Assembly (NCBI GenBank): GCA_963920575.1
Contig: OY986971.1
Span: 26,182,145-26,246,144, forward strand
Source of the DNA: Narthecium ossifragum
Taxonomy: Eukaryota; Streptophyta; Magnoliopsida; Dioscoreales; Nartheciaceae
Reading direction: 5' to 3'
Length of the DNA stretch: 64,000 nucleotides
Both the position numbers and the translations under genes were made by a program. This document shows positions 34,530-45,008 of this stretch, in pieces. The notes beneath the pieces were generated by a model. It searched no databases. It was not told the DNA's origin and saw nothing but the letters and a program-made list of their open reading frames with translations. Positions within the stretch are counted from its first letter, which is position 1. Each line of letters opens with the position of its first letter.

Positions 34530-36995
34530 ATGAGACAATTAAAACCGAATGTTCTTCCCGCCATCAACTACCTCACTGGGAAGCCAATACCTCCCAAACT
34601 ACCCTTTAAACCTCCACCGTCTAAAGCCCACCCGGATGCCCAAATGATCAAAACTGGCTTTGATCTCCAGACCTACCATTCCAACCAGCTCATAGACTCG
34701 TTGATCGGCTATGGAGATCTCACCGGAGCCCGTAAAGTGTTTGATGAAATGCCTCTTAGGAACACCATGACTGTTAACCGGATGATGTCCGGCTATGCCA
34801 AGTTTGGCGACGTCGACGAAGCACGGCAACTGTTTGATGACATGAATGAACGCAGCAAGGTCTCGTGGACGATCATGATCGGTGCCTACTCAAAGTTGGA
34901 ACAATCTCAGGAGGCATTTGCGGTCTTTCAGGAGATGTTGAGGTACGGCGAGCAGGTGGATCATGTGGCAGTGGCAACATTGCTAAGCGCATGCAATGAT
35001 CCTGATGCTTCAAGTTGGCCAGTTCAGGTGCATGCCCACGTCGCAAAATTGGGATTTGGGACGACCCTTTTGGTATGCAACACTCTGGTGGATTCCTTCT
35101 GCAAGTGTGGCTCGACGGCCATGGCTCGACGGCTGTTTGATGAGATGCCGAAGAGGGATACCGTTAGTTATAATGCCATGTTGCAAGGTTACACAAAAGA
35201 AGGATTTTATACAGAGGTCTTGGAACTTTTTGTGGAGATGAGAGAGTTGGGTTTGAAGCCCTCCCAATTCACCTTCTCCGGTGTTCTGAGCACTGCCACT
35301 GGAGTTGGCGATCTTGGTTTCGGCCAGCAGATTCATGGCCTTGTTATCAAGACGAACTATGGGTGGAATGTGTTCGTGAATAACTCTCTGTTGGATTTCT
35401 ACTCAAAATCTGATCGCCTGGCTGAAGCAGAGATGCTCTTCAATGAGATGCCGGAGAGAGACAACGTTTCTTACAATGTGATGGTTTCGGCATACGCTTG
35501 GGATGCTCAAACCGAAGAGTTTCTTGAGCTTCTGCAAGAGATGGAATTATTAGGTTTCGATCGTAAGCAATTTCCTTTCACCAGTTTGTTGAGTGTTGCA
35601 GGGACACTGCCATGCTTAAAAATGGGCAGGCAGATCCATGCTCAAGTGATTTTGATGGGTTTAGCAGAGGACAATCTTGTGAGCAACGCCCTCGTTGACA
35701 TGTATGCCAAATGTGGTCATTTGGAGAAGGCCAGGATGATCTTTGGAGGTGAAACTAATGGCAACATTGTCTCATGGACAGCCATGATCTCAGGGTTTAT
35801 CCAGAATGGACTCTATGAGGAAGCATTGAGGCTATTCTGTGAGATGAGAAGGGCGGCGGGCTTATCCCCGGATCGTGCAACCTTCTCTGCTGTCGTAAGT
35901 GCATCGGCGAGTTTGGCTTTACTCGAGCTAGGGAGGCAGCTGCATTCATACATTATCAGGTTCGGATACTTCTCGAGTGTGTTCTCTGGTTGTGCTCTTC
36001 TCAACATGTATGCAAAGTGCGGATACCTTGCTGACGCTGTTCACGTTTTCGAAGAGATGCCGGACAAGAACATAGTATCTTGTAACGCGATGATTTCTGC
36101 TTATGCACAAAATGGTCAGGGAAGGAATGCTCTTAGATTGTTCGAAAACATGCTCCAAGGCGGTTTCCGGCCAGATTCAGCAACATTCCTCAGTGTCCTT
36201 TCGGCATGCAGCCATAGTGGGCTTGTAGAAGAAGGGTCGAAGTACTTTGATTCTATGACCATATCGTATATGTTGCAACCTAAGATGGGACACTATGCTT
36301 GTGTGATAGACATACTAGGCCGTGCCGGCCGTCTGGCTGAGACAGAGGAGTTGATTTCTAGGATGCCGTATGAGGCTGACGAGACAATTTGGTGTTCAGT
36401 ATTGAATTCGTGCAGAATCCACAAGAACGAAGAATTGGCGAAGCGAGCAGCCGAGAAGCTGTTCAGAATGGAGCTCAGAGATGCTGCTCCATACATCATA
36501 CTGTCCAACGTCTACTCAGGAGCTGGCCGCTGGGAAGACGCAGCAATGGTGAAGAAGATGATGAGGGATCGCGGCGTGAAGAAGGAACTGGCTTATAGCT
36601 GGATAGAAATCAAAGGGAAAATCTACACATTCTCGTCGAATGACATGAATATTCCACAAATAATTGAGATCAAAGCAGTTCTGGAGGAGTTGAGTGAGGA
36701 GATGGAGAAGGCAGGCTACAAGACTGATGCTAGTTGTGCTCTTCACAATGTTGGGGAAGAGATGAAGGTGGAGTCTTTGAGGTCTCACAGTGAGAGGTTA
36801 GCGATAGGTTTCGCATTGCTGAATACTACGCCAGGAACGCCCATAAGGGTGATGAAGAACCTACGGACGTGCACCGATTGCCATAGTGCTATCAAGGTGA
36901 TGTCCAGGATTGTGAGAAGGGAGATCATAGTCAGAGATTTGAGCAGATTTCATCATTTTAGGGATGGATTTTGTTCGTGTGGAGATTACTGGTGA
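34530..36995 (+). CDS. DYW-type pentatricopeptide repeat protein (At2g01510-like), organellar RNA editing
   Basis: The gene is intronless. The first ATG in frame is 34530 (MRQLKPNVLPAINYLTGKP), giving 821 residues; the open frame upstream has no ATG. About 15 P/L/S-type PPR motifs follow, recognisable by repeated MPxRDxVSYNxM and VDMYAKCG-like segments. They end in E/E+ motifs and a complete DYW domain: HSERLAIGFALL (the zinc-binding and catalytic HxE), CTDCH (second zinc ligands), RFHHF and the terminal CSCGDYW. DYW proteins perform site-specific C-to-U editing in plastids or mitochondria. Motifs such as MIKTGFD and the GFDRKQFPFTSLLS segment match my recollection of Arabidopsis At2g01510. 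One motif has SCNAM in place of the usual SWNAM. The N-terminus is plausible as a targeting peptide but not decisive. Confidence 0.93.
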   Translation: MRQLKPNVLPAINYLTGKPIPPKLPFKPPPSKAHPDAQMIKTGFDLQTYHSNQLIDSLIGYGDLTGARKVFDEMPLRNTMTVNRMMSGYAKFGDVDEARQLFDDMNERSKVSWTIMIGAYSKLEQSQEAFAVFQEMLRYGEQVDHVAVATLLSACNDPDASSWPVQVHAHVAKLGFGTTLLVCNTLVDSFCKCGSTAMARRLFDEMPKRDTVSYNAMLQGYTKEGFYTEVLELFVEMRELGLKPSQFTFSGVLSTATGVGDLGFGQQIHGLVIKTNYGWNVFVNNSLLDFYSKSDRLAEAEMLFNEMPERDNVSYNVMVSAYAWDAQTEEFLELLQEMELLGFDRKQFPFTSLLSVAGTLPCLKMGRQIHAQVILMGLAEDNLVSNALVDMYAKCGHLEKARMIFGGETNGNIVSWTAMISGFIQNGLYEEALRLFCEMRRAAGLSPDRATFSAVVSASASLALLELGRQLHSYIIRFGYFSSVFSGCALLNMYAKCGYLADAVHVFEEMPDKNIVSCNAMISAYAQNGQGRNALRLFENMLQGGFRPDSATFLSVLSACSHSGLVEEGSKYFDSMTISYMLQPKMGHYACVIDILGRAGRLAETEELISRMPYEADETIWCSVLNSCRIHKNEELAKRAAEKLFRMELRDAAPYIILSNVYSGAGRWEDAAMVKKMMRDRGVKKELAYSWIEIKGKIYTFSSNDMNIPQIIEIKAVLEELSEEMEKAGYKTDASCALHNVGEEMKVESLRSHSERLAIGFALLNTTPGTPIRVMKNLRTCTDCHSAIKVMSRIVRREIIVRDLSRFHHFRDGFCSCGDYW

Positions 36996-37092
36996 CTTGC
37001 TCAGTTAGATGTCTATAAAATTTCTATTGGGATTGGGAGAACAAAGGATGACTATCACAGAAAGAGTTTTTTAAGGTAAGGTGGTTTTCACA

Positions 37093-38372
37093 ATGGTATG
37101 AGATACATAATGCTTGACGTATGAGTTCCTTAAGTCATCCATTTGTTGTCTATAGTGGTCTGCTGTCATAGTTTCCAAGGCAAATTTTTAAGCTAATTTG
37201 AGGCAAAGTGCTTTGCTCATTTTGATGTTTCATTCAGAAAAACTAGTCGTAATTTCTGTTCTTGCATATTATTTCAAACATCTTCAACAAACAATGTCAA
37301 ATTTTATTGTCTTGCTGATATTTTCTTTGTGCTCTGCCTATGTTCTGTATCCTCCTTTTCTTGGTTCGTCGTGTGCTGATGATTCTGTTTGCTGCTACCT
37401 ATGGATTTGCTACCATTGCTTCAGTGTATTTAGGTAAGGTGGTTTTGCACAATGATTGATCTCAAGCTAGTTTTGAATTGCTTGGACCATTCTTGATGGT
37501 TGTTGTCTGTAATCCTGTTAGGCAGCTATGACAGTGAGGAGAAGGCAGCGAAGGAGCATGACCCTGCAGCTCTTAAATATTGGTGTCGAGACCCAAATGC
37601 AAAACTAAATTTCGATGCAAGCAATCCTGCTATCTAGAATTTATGTGTTTAGCTTTCACTAAACACATGGATTCCTCTGCAAGCTTGAAGTAGTGGTTAA
37701 CCTGTTTTATTCAATGGCTCAATAGGTTTCTAATTATGAGAAAGAACTTGAGATAATGAAGACAATGTCTCCTGAGGAGTTTGTTGCCTATGTGTGTGAG
37801 GAGGTATATTTCATGGATTACTATTGATCTAACTCGTATCGCTAATAATTTTTACTGGTTTTTACCCCCTCTTGCTGTGCATTCCTATGGCAGACAAAGT
37901 AGTTGTTTCTAGGTGCTTCAATGTACAGAGGAGTGACTAGGTGGGTTCTTAATTTGATCGCTCTGCCAAGAGTCGGTTCTTTTTTCCAAGCATGAACATG
38001 AGACCCGATTGAAAATCCCATTGTCTCTGTTCCAGAAGGCGCAAGGATGGTAAGTGGCAAGCTCGAATAGGTCGAGTTGGTGAGAGCAGGGATGTCAAAG
38101 ATATCTATCTCGGAACTTTTTGTGAGCTTCCATACAAACTATGTATTTGAAGCAAGTAATCCATCCTAACACTGAACTTGGTGCATGTGTTTTTCTCTTG
38201 AATGTACAAAGATACAGAAGAAGAAGAAGAAGAAGAAGAAGCTGCAGAAGCTTATGATATAGCGGCCATTGGATTGCGATGAAGGAACGCAGTGACGAAT
38301 TTTGACATCAGTAACTACTATGAGGGAGGAAGTTTCAAGCGATTACAAGGGATCTACAAGGACGAGACATAG
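37093..38372 (+). pseudogene. Truncated pseudogene copy of AP2 gene C (exon 3 onward)
   Basis: The copy starts at the last three bases of gene C exon 2 and includes the micro-exon (37425-37433), [34 protein letters not shown], the MYRGVTR exon, [14 protein letters not shown] and the final exon. It lacks the N-terminus and the first half of AP2 domain 1. Lesions: a 4-nt insertion (GTGTGTGAGGAG) at the end of the linker exon, a TAG at 37900-37902 resulting from that shift, a 4-nt deletion in the next exon, a run of extra GAAGAAGAA codons near 38220, and a G-to-T change making TGA at 38280-38282. Active-looking splice signals remain, so aberrant transcripts are possible. Confidence 0.93.
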
Positions 38373-38968
38373 TAGGCCTTGCATTTTGAATTACTTTTCT
38401 TTGTTAAGACAAATGTTTCCTGATTTTCAATAGAATTGTGGAGAGATATAGAAGATGAATGCTTACAATTTTCTTGGACCCTTCTTACAAGAGGAGATAA
38501 CTGGAAATTTTTGGGTTTTCAGATTGTGTAACAGTAAGTTGTAAACTAGATCAGGTCTCCTGGTTCATGACATGCGGAACTTTCTTTACTTGTAACTGAA
38601 TATTCTGCGGCTACTGTTCCACAGCTTCATCAATATGTTCAGAATTGACCCATTTCCATTGGATACTCTGCTTGTAATTGCCGGAAGAATATTTAGAGGC
38701 AACTTTGTTGGGGGTTGATGAGAGATGGAAACTTGTCCATAGTTTTGTTGGCAGGTTTGGCTTGGTATTGTTATATAGGGAACCTTGCGCATTTGCTCTC
38801 CTGGCTGTTGATTCAGACAAAGATACACATTAATTTAATGGTTTTAAAATACCATTTACTACACTGAATCGGGCTGTGTACTATGTGTAATTGTATTACA
38901 CATGCTTAGAGTTATAATTTCATGAAAGGATAAACATCCAGATCAGGTAATGCTACTCTTTATAATAG
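37093..38968 (+). repeat. Segmental duplication of 28447-30525 (gene C 3' part plus flank)
   Basis: Similarity to 28447-30525 is high along the whole length, including introns and about 800 bases of 3' flank. It ends near 38968 where a hairpin MITE begins. The 30.14-30.36 kb MITE is absent from this copy. The bHLH and PPR genes lie between source and copy. Confidence 0.92.
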
Positions 38969-38969
38969 G

Positions 38970-39160
38970 AAAAAAGATTCATACACATGGACATGTGACA
39001 TGTGTAATATATGTAATTGTATCACACATGTCACCTATCGGTAGCCCACTATCAATTCATTTATCTAGTTCATCGGTAATTCATTGATCTAATCCATCAT
39101 AGTGAATTATCGATGGACTAGATCAATGAATCGGTAGTAGGCTATCAATATCGTAACTTC
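38970..39160. mobile_element. Hairpin-type MITE, second copy
   Basis: It shares ACATGGACATGTGACATGTG and the inverted CTATCGGTAG / GGACTAGATCAATGAATCGG words with the element at 24.2-26.9 kb. It abuts the right end of the AP2 duplication. The right terminus is not clearly resolved. Confidence 0.55.
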
Positions 39161-40490
39161 TTTATGACAGATCACCATGCGACACACAGTCCCAAAATGG
39201 TAAAGATCTGCATGGTTATTCATCTCTCTACGAAGCATTCTAAGATGGACTCCGGCGGGTCAGACCAAGACCTCATTTCGATGATCTGGAGAGGAAGAGC
39301 ACATTAAGAGGGAATCAAAAGCAAAGCAAAAACTTATGACACGCCACACCATTAAATTGTTGAAAAAAATGTCTAACGCGTGGGATGACTCATCACATGT
39401 AAATATTGAATTAAAGAGAAGGGAGTAAGGTTTGAATTCAACACCTCTCGTCTTCGTCTGATACCAACTCAAAAGTTTTAAGCCGTTAATAGATTTATAG
39501 TCTAATAGTTTCCACTGTGCGCATGCATATATAGATATAGATATCAATCTTATAAGGAGCAATAACGGTTAACCTGCATTAATTCATATCCCCTAAGTTT
39601 CTTTATATATATTCTCTAAGTTTGCTTTATATAAACCTGTATTAATTCATATCAACCTAAGTTCTATTAATATCATCTTATGCAATATGCAAATACTTAT
39701 ATATTTTATATACCCTAAGTTAGACTTATAATATTTTATTTTATAGGCTATGTTTTATGGTGGTAGTGAACAAAAAGCTATGACCAACCTTCAAACCCTG
39801 GACCACCCACGAGTTAACACAACCGTCTAACCAGACAAACTACAGGGAGTTTGTTAAAATTTTATATTAACAATAACTAAAAACTGTGCCATGGGCACAT
39901 GTGAGTACTAGTACATAATATTATGTAAACTATACATATGTATAGAAGGTATTACTTGCATGCATATATTCATATGCTCAAATTGGATTATAGATTTATT
40001 ATGGCATGGAACAAGGGGGAAAAAGAAATCCTCGCAAGTCTTGGTATTTATTTTTCTTGTATTTATGGGATGCAATGACTTCAAACCAAAATGGCAGTTA
40101 CTTACATACAATTACATCAGTCTTCCTCCTAAAGAAAGGTTTTTTAAGGTTTGAATTACTACGTCAATGGTTGCTGATTTGATCCCGAAGAAACTACAAG
40201 TTCAATTTAGCATCTCAGATTGAAAACAACATTCCCAATTAGGCCTATTTCCAACAATTATCCTGTCAAGTCTGCATTCTTAGACTCTACTTACCAACTT
40301 CATATACCAAAAATCACATATTTCCAACAATCCCAACAATTATACACCAATCATCAAATTGTGGGGGAAATTACCAGTTGTTTCTAAGACTTAAAGCCAT
40401 GAAAAAGACAATTTTCGACTATTATTTGACGACTGAAATGAGCAACAAGGACCACCAGAATAACTTCAAGAAAGACCTCTAAAAACAGAC
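39161..40490. other. AT-rich intergenic stretch, no gene seen
   Basis: The region has runs of ATATAT and short frames only. I see no conserved domain, splice-supported gene, tRNA or complete mobile element. Confidence 0.5.
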
Positions 40491-40499
40491 AAATATTTC

Positions 40500-41463
40500 C
40501 AGTGGCAGAACCAGGATGAGACTTAGGGGGGGGGCGAAATCTAAAATAAAATTATCAAATTTTTTTCTTTTAAGTGATGCAAAATGTACTTTAGAATTAC
40601 AATATCAAACATTAAGGAATAAAAACAATATAAATATTAAAATATATGTACCGTACTATGTGTTACGATCAGCTGCGTGAAATCCTCTGGATAAATATAT
40701 TATAATAAAATATTAATATAAGTGTAGCCCACGTGCTTAGGTGTCATGCCATGATTGGTGCACATCATGTATAAAAATACTATTTTAATAAATCTATGTT
40801 AAAAATAATAATATTTCCCGCCTTAGCGCCACCCTCGCCTACCTCTCGGCGGCGTCTTCGTCGAGAACGCGCTCCTCGCGGCTCACAGTTCCCCGCCTTG
40901 GCGCCACCCTCGCCTACCTCCCCCTCTCGTCCACGTCCCGTCTCCTATTGTCGCTCATCCCCTCGCCAATCTCTCATCTACCGTCTCCTCCGTCGCCGTC
41001 GAGAGCAAGGAGGGGCTCAAGGGTTGTCTTTTTTTTTATTGTTTGGGGGCTCTTTAACGTAGATCCTACGAGATTAAATCCTGACCGTCATCTGCCGTCC
41101 ATCGCTGAATGGACGTCCATAATAAGTTACTTGAGACCCTCAAGTAACTTGACTACTCGAGGCCCCCCGAATCCTTCTCGTTCTGGATTTACTGGGTGTG
41201 CTATGGGTTAAAGGGTCAATAACCTACTAGTGATCCAAAGCTCCAAATGCAACCTTATTGGTCGCTGCTTCCCAATGCAGAAGAAGAGAAGCTGTCATCT
41301 CTCTCTTCTCTCTAAAAACATGTGGTAGAAGATGGCGACGCATCTCTCACGCAGCCAAAAAACCTCGGCGTCGCCTACCTGAAACCAGGCTGAAGGGTTG
41401 GGGGGGGTGGGGTTCCGGCGTTGCCGCCCCCCCCCCCCCCCCCCCTCCCCGGTTCCGCCACTG
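40500..41463. mobile_element. Non-autonomous hAT-like DNA transposon
   Basis: The left end CAGTGGCAGAACCAGG and right end CCGGTTCCGCCACTG are inverted repeats. They are flanked by a near-perfect 8-bp duplication (AATATTTC at 40492-40499, AGTATTTC at 41464-41471), the size expected for hAT elements. The 964-bp interior has no transposase. It has an AT-rich left half, a GC-rich right half with a doubled CGCCACCCTCGCCTACCTC, and a long C-run just before the right end. Confidence 0.75.
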
Positions 41464-41584
41464 AGTATTTCCACTTGATATCCTAATCTAGTTGCATCTA
41501 CGTAGCACCTCTAACTATCATGGATCCTAGCTACTTGCTCTCCTCCCTCGATTTCAATTATTATGAAGGGTCTCCTACACTTAA

Positions 41585-41690
41585 ATTGACAGCCCTTGAG
41601 TTGCTCGAGTGGTAGTACCCGATGGTGGTCATGGTCTTGAGTTCTAAACTCCAAGCATCCTCCAAATTTATTGGAAATGCAGGATATTTG
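41585..41690 (+). repeat. Possible tRNA-derived SINE remnant
   Basis: GAGTTGCTCGAGTGGTAG resembles a tRNA A-box (TRGCNNAGTGG-like). About 30 bases later GGTCTTGAGTTCTAAACTCC resembles a B-box. Plant SINEs keep this arrangement. No tail or target duplication was identified. Confidence 0.35.
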
Positions 41691-41999
41691 CCCCCACAAA
41701 ACCAAGATAAAAAGTTCAACTAATTAATAAAAAAAATCCTACACTTAATTCCATATATGTATCTTGGGTTTTCACTCAAGATGAGACTACTATAAAAGGC
41801 AGTTTTTGACTGACTAATAAGAAGGAATTTGCACATGTGACCACCCGCCTTATACTATCCTCTACAAAGACGGAGTCGTCCTGCTTAATTTTGTCAATCA
41901 TATTCATAGCGGAACTGAAGAAGAGACGTACCCTTCTAATCTCATGGATCGGCTAATTTATTAGAACCATAACCAAAATCTAGTCTAAACTTAGGAGAC

Positions 42000-42200
42000 A
42001 TTTGGTGTGGGATTAGCTTATTTCGGGTTAACGAAGATTAAGGGATTTCAGAGTTAACTTATTTTTGGTTAAGAGGGTTAAGAAATGATATAAAAAAATA
42101 AAGTGATGGTGGTAGATGAAATGAGAATAAAATAATAATGATTAATTTTAATATTTAAAAATAAATATGAAAATAAAGATACCAAACACAGCTATAGAAT
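42000..42200. mobile_element. Possible MITE relic
   Basis: ATTTGGTGTGGGATTAG at the left and AAAGATACCAAACACAG at the right form a loose inverted repeat around an A-rich interior with GTTAACG/TTAAG words. It looks related to the 30.14 and 46.05 kb elements. Confidence 0.35.
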
Positions 42201-42627
42201 AAAGGATCAATTTCATGCAAATATCTGCCCGCACGAGAAAAGTCCAATGTTACAAAAAATATCCCCACATTTGTTAAAACATAATTTCACAAAAATGCCC
42301 ATCCACGGTGGTGGGGGGACCTTTGAGAGCTGCACACGGGAAAAGAGTTTCCAATGCTCATAGATTTAGTGATGACAGCGCATTGTCATCAATCAAACCT
42401 GTCACATAAAAGAGATACCTGGATGTGTTACAAATATTTCCTCACAATATAAAAAAAGTTATCCGAAGGGTGGGCTCCATGCTACCCCTTATCAAGGGTG
42501 AATCCTGTTTGCCATGGATGTTCTCGCCGCTCTTGACAGAACATATATTTGTCATGGATGTTATTTTTGAGGCGGTGGAGGATAAGGTCTACTGGACACA
42601 TGAAGTTGGAGGAAGAGTGACCTCAAG

Positions 42628-44972
42628 TGTGAGGACCCGTCCCTTTACTCCTGAGTCGACCGGCTGGGTCAGGCCGGTGGCTCGTTGGTTTGCTTCGCGT
42701 CGAGCGCGCGATCCGGTGGATCGTATTGTTTCTTGGACCGCAATGGCAATTTGGTAAATTGCATCTTGTTGGTTTATTTCACACCCGCGTGTGCACACAC
42801 TGACCTTGTATGTGTTAGTGTTTGTTTAGAATGGCTAGGTGGACCCGGGATCGAAAGATCTGGACTTAGGCTTGAGTTCTTGCCTAAGTTTAGCTTTCAG
42901 CACAAAAAGGATCGATCCTCTCTGACTAAGAGATCGATCCTCTTCGTGCCAGAAAGTCTTGTGAGATCGGTGGCTTTTCTGCTTCGCGAGGACGGCCGCC
43001 GTTGGCCGTCGCTCTCTTCTGTCAGAGAGGGAAGACTTCCCCTCCCCTCCCCTCACTTTTTCCCCCTTCCCCTTTCCCCTCCTTTTCTTCCCCTCCTCTT
43101 CCTCCTCTTCTCTTCTTCTTCCTTCTTTCTCTTCTTTCCCGCGGTGCTCTGTTTCTTCTCCTCTCCGCCGGCGAGCTTCATCTCCTCCGTTCTCCCTCCT
43201 CCGACCATCTTTTTCGGCGTTCTAAGGCTCGTTGGATTCGTGGCAACGAGAGGAAGATCCCTGAAGTGGTTTGGAGGCTTGTTGGTGATCAAATCGCGGG
43301 GAATCAGCCGAGGAAAGCGCAGCTAGGTAGGGTTATACCTACAGGTGTTTATTTCGAGTTTTCTTGAGATCTAGCCGTTGGATCTTGTTGATCCTTGCTT
43401 TGTTGGACTCCTTATGCCTTGTAGAATAACTGATTTAAGTTTCATGTTAATCAGTTGAGATTTGAGTAGGTTTTATCCAAGATTAGTCTCGGATTTCTGG
43501 TTTTCTGCTATTCCTGAAGAACAGCCGGCTTGCGGCGAGTTTTCCGGCCGGCGTCTACATGATCTTGGCTTTTGATAAACATAAGAGTTGTACATCTACT
43601 CGTTAGCTTTCCATTCGATCTTATTTCGTATTTTTTCGATTTTTCTATGATTTGTCATGAATTGTTTTCTGGAGGGCTACGTTGCAGCAATTAATTAGAA
43701 AGTTAGTTTGATTAACGGTTTTGATTAGTGTTTTTCCGTTAATCCTACCGTTGGATGATTGTGGATTTTGGATATGTTGATCCTTGTGTATACACCTACT
43801 GGTGGCTAAGTTGGATCTTGAATCCGACGTCGTTTGGACATCGGATCGATGGGATCAATTAGCCCCTAAGTAGTGGTTTTGGGTGTTTGAATATAATATT
43901 ATATTTCGAGATATAATATTATATTGTTTACTGTTCATCAGCGGTTTTTGGGGTTGCTTCCTGTTGCAGGAGTCTGCGGTCGATGGTCGTGGTACTGTCG
44001 TAATGCCGGGGCCCGCTGCGGATCAGCTGGCAGCGATCGGTAGTACCGCTGCAGCGATCCGATTGACTTATATGATATTTGTCATATTGTTGCATGCTTT
44101 ACATCTTGTCTGTGTATGTCATAGCATGCATTCTTGGTTTGTGCATTAGTTGCAATTGTTAGGGCGTGGGTGATCCTTGGGTCGCCGTCCCGAGGCTGGA
44201 AGCTCGGACTTAGCCCTAGGACCGGGGTTGGGTTGTTAGGACCCGGTTGGAATTGTGGTGTCCAGTCGATTTGATGATAAGCCTAGATGGCTGGTACACT
44301 TGTTGCTTGATGATTGTAGAGATCGTGTCGGCCTTAAGTCGGATGCTGAGGTGTAGTCGGTGTCCCAATGTGCTGACCTTTGGTGTCGCCAGTGTTGTTC
44401 CTGTTCATGAGTGCCGTCCCTGGGCCTCAGGTGTTACTGAGTGCCGTCCCTGGGCCTCAAGGACACGCGGTGGGGTTATGGGACCCATGTATACACTCAG
44501 GTCGTACTTGAGGGCGACACTGTTGCGTTCCCCTCTTCCTTCTGTGTGTCGTAGTGTAGATCCCTACTGAGCTTAGTGCTCACACCTACCCGGGGCTGCG
44601 TTTTGCAGGTGCAGGCGTCAGTTCTTCTTCTGTGGCCCCTACCGGGCAGTTGGTCGGCGGTGCGGCGGCGCCTGGAGGTCTTTGAGAGGTGGTGATCGTT
44701 TACTGCTTTTACCCTATGTTAGTTAGTCTCCTACGGGAGTAATGTTGTAATTGAATCTTCCCCTCTCCGATGATATGTATATTAACACTTTGAGTTTTAA
44801 ATCTGTGGTTCGAGGCTTTGCTAATTATTGTCTTTTAATTGAGGGTGCTTTTGGTGACTTGCTATGGAGACCAATAGGTTAGAAGGAACCCTCGCCAGCT
44901 TTGTTTTCCGCGTTTGTAGGTTCCGGTTCGCGTCGCCCGGCCCGGTTGGCTTTCGCGGGTCGGGGCGCGACA
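42628..44972 (+). mobile_element. Solo LTR of the same Ty3-type family (copy 2)
   Basis: The 2345-bp element begins TGTGAGGACCCGTCCC and ends GGGTCGGGGCGCGACA. It is flanked by the perfect 5-bp duplication TCAAG (42623-42627, 44973-44977). Segments such as GTCCCGAGGCTGGAAGCTC, the CACACCTACCCGGGGCTGCG stretch and the pyrimidine-rich block at 43.05-43.15 kb are the reverse complement of parts of copy 1. Copy 2 lacks the 71-bp array. It sits inside the LINE. Confidence 0.88.
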
Positions 44973-45008
44973 TCAAGATCTGCGTACATGACGTTGTATG
45001 AATAGAAA

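Noticed and set aside
42685..43367. 213-codon frame with a phenylalanine/serine-rich segment resembling a membrane protein
   Set aside because: Lies wholly inside solo LTR copy 2 and is driven by the CTTCCCCTC-type tract; not conserved as protein with copy 1.
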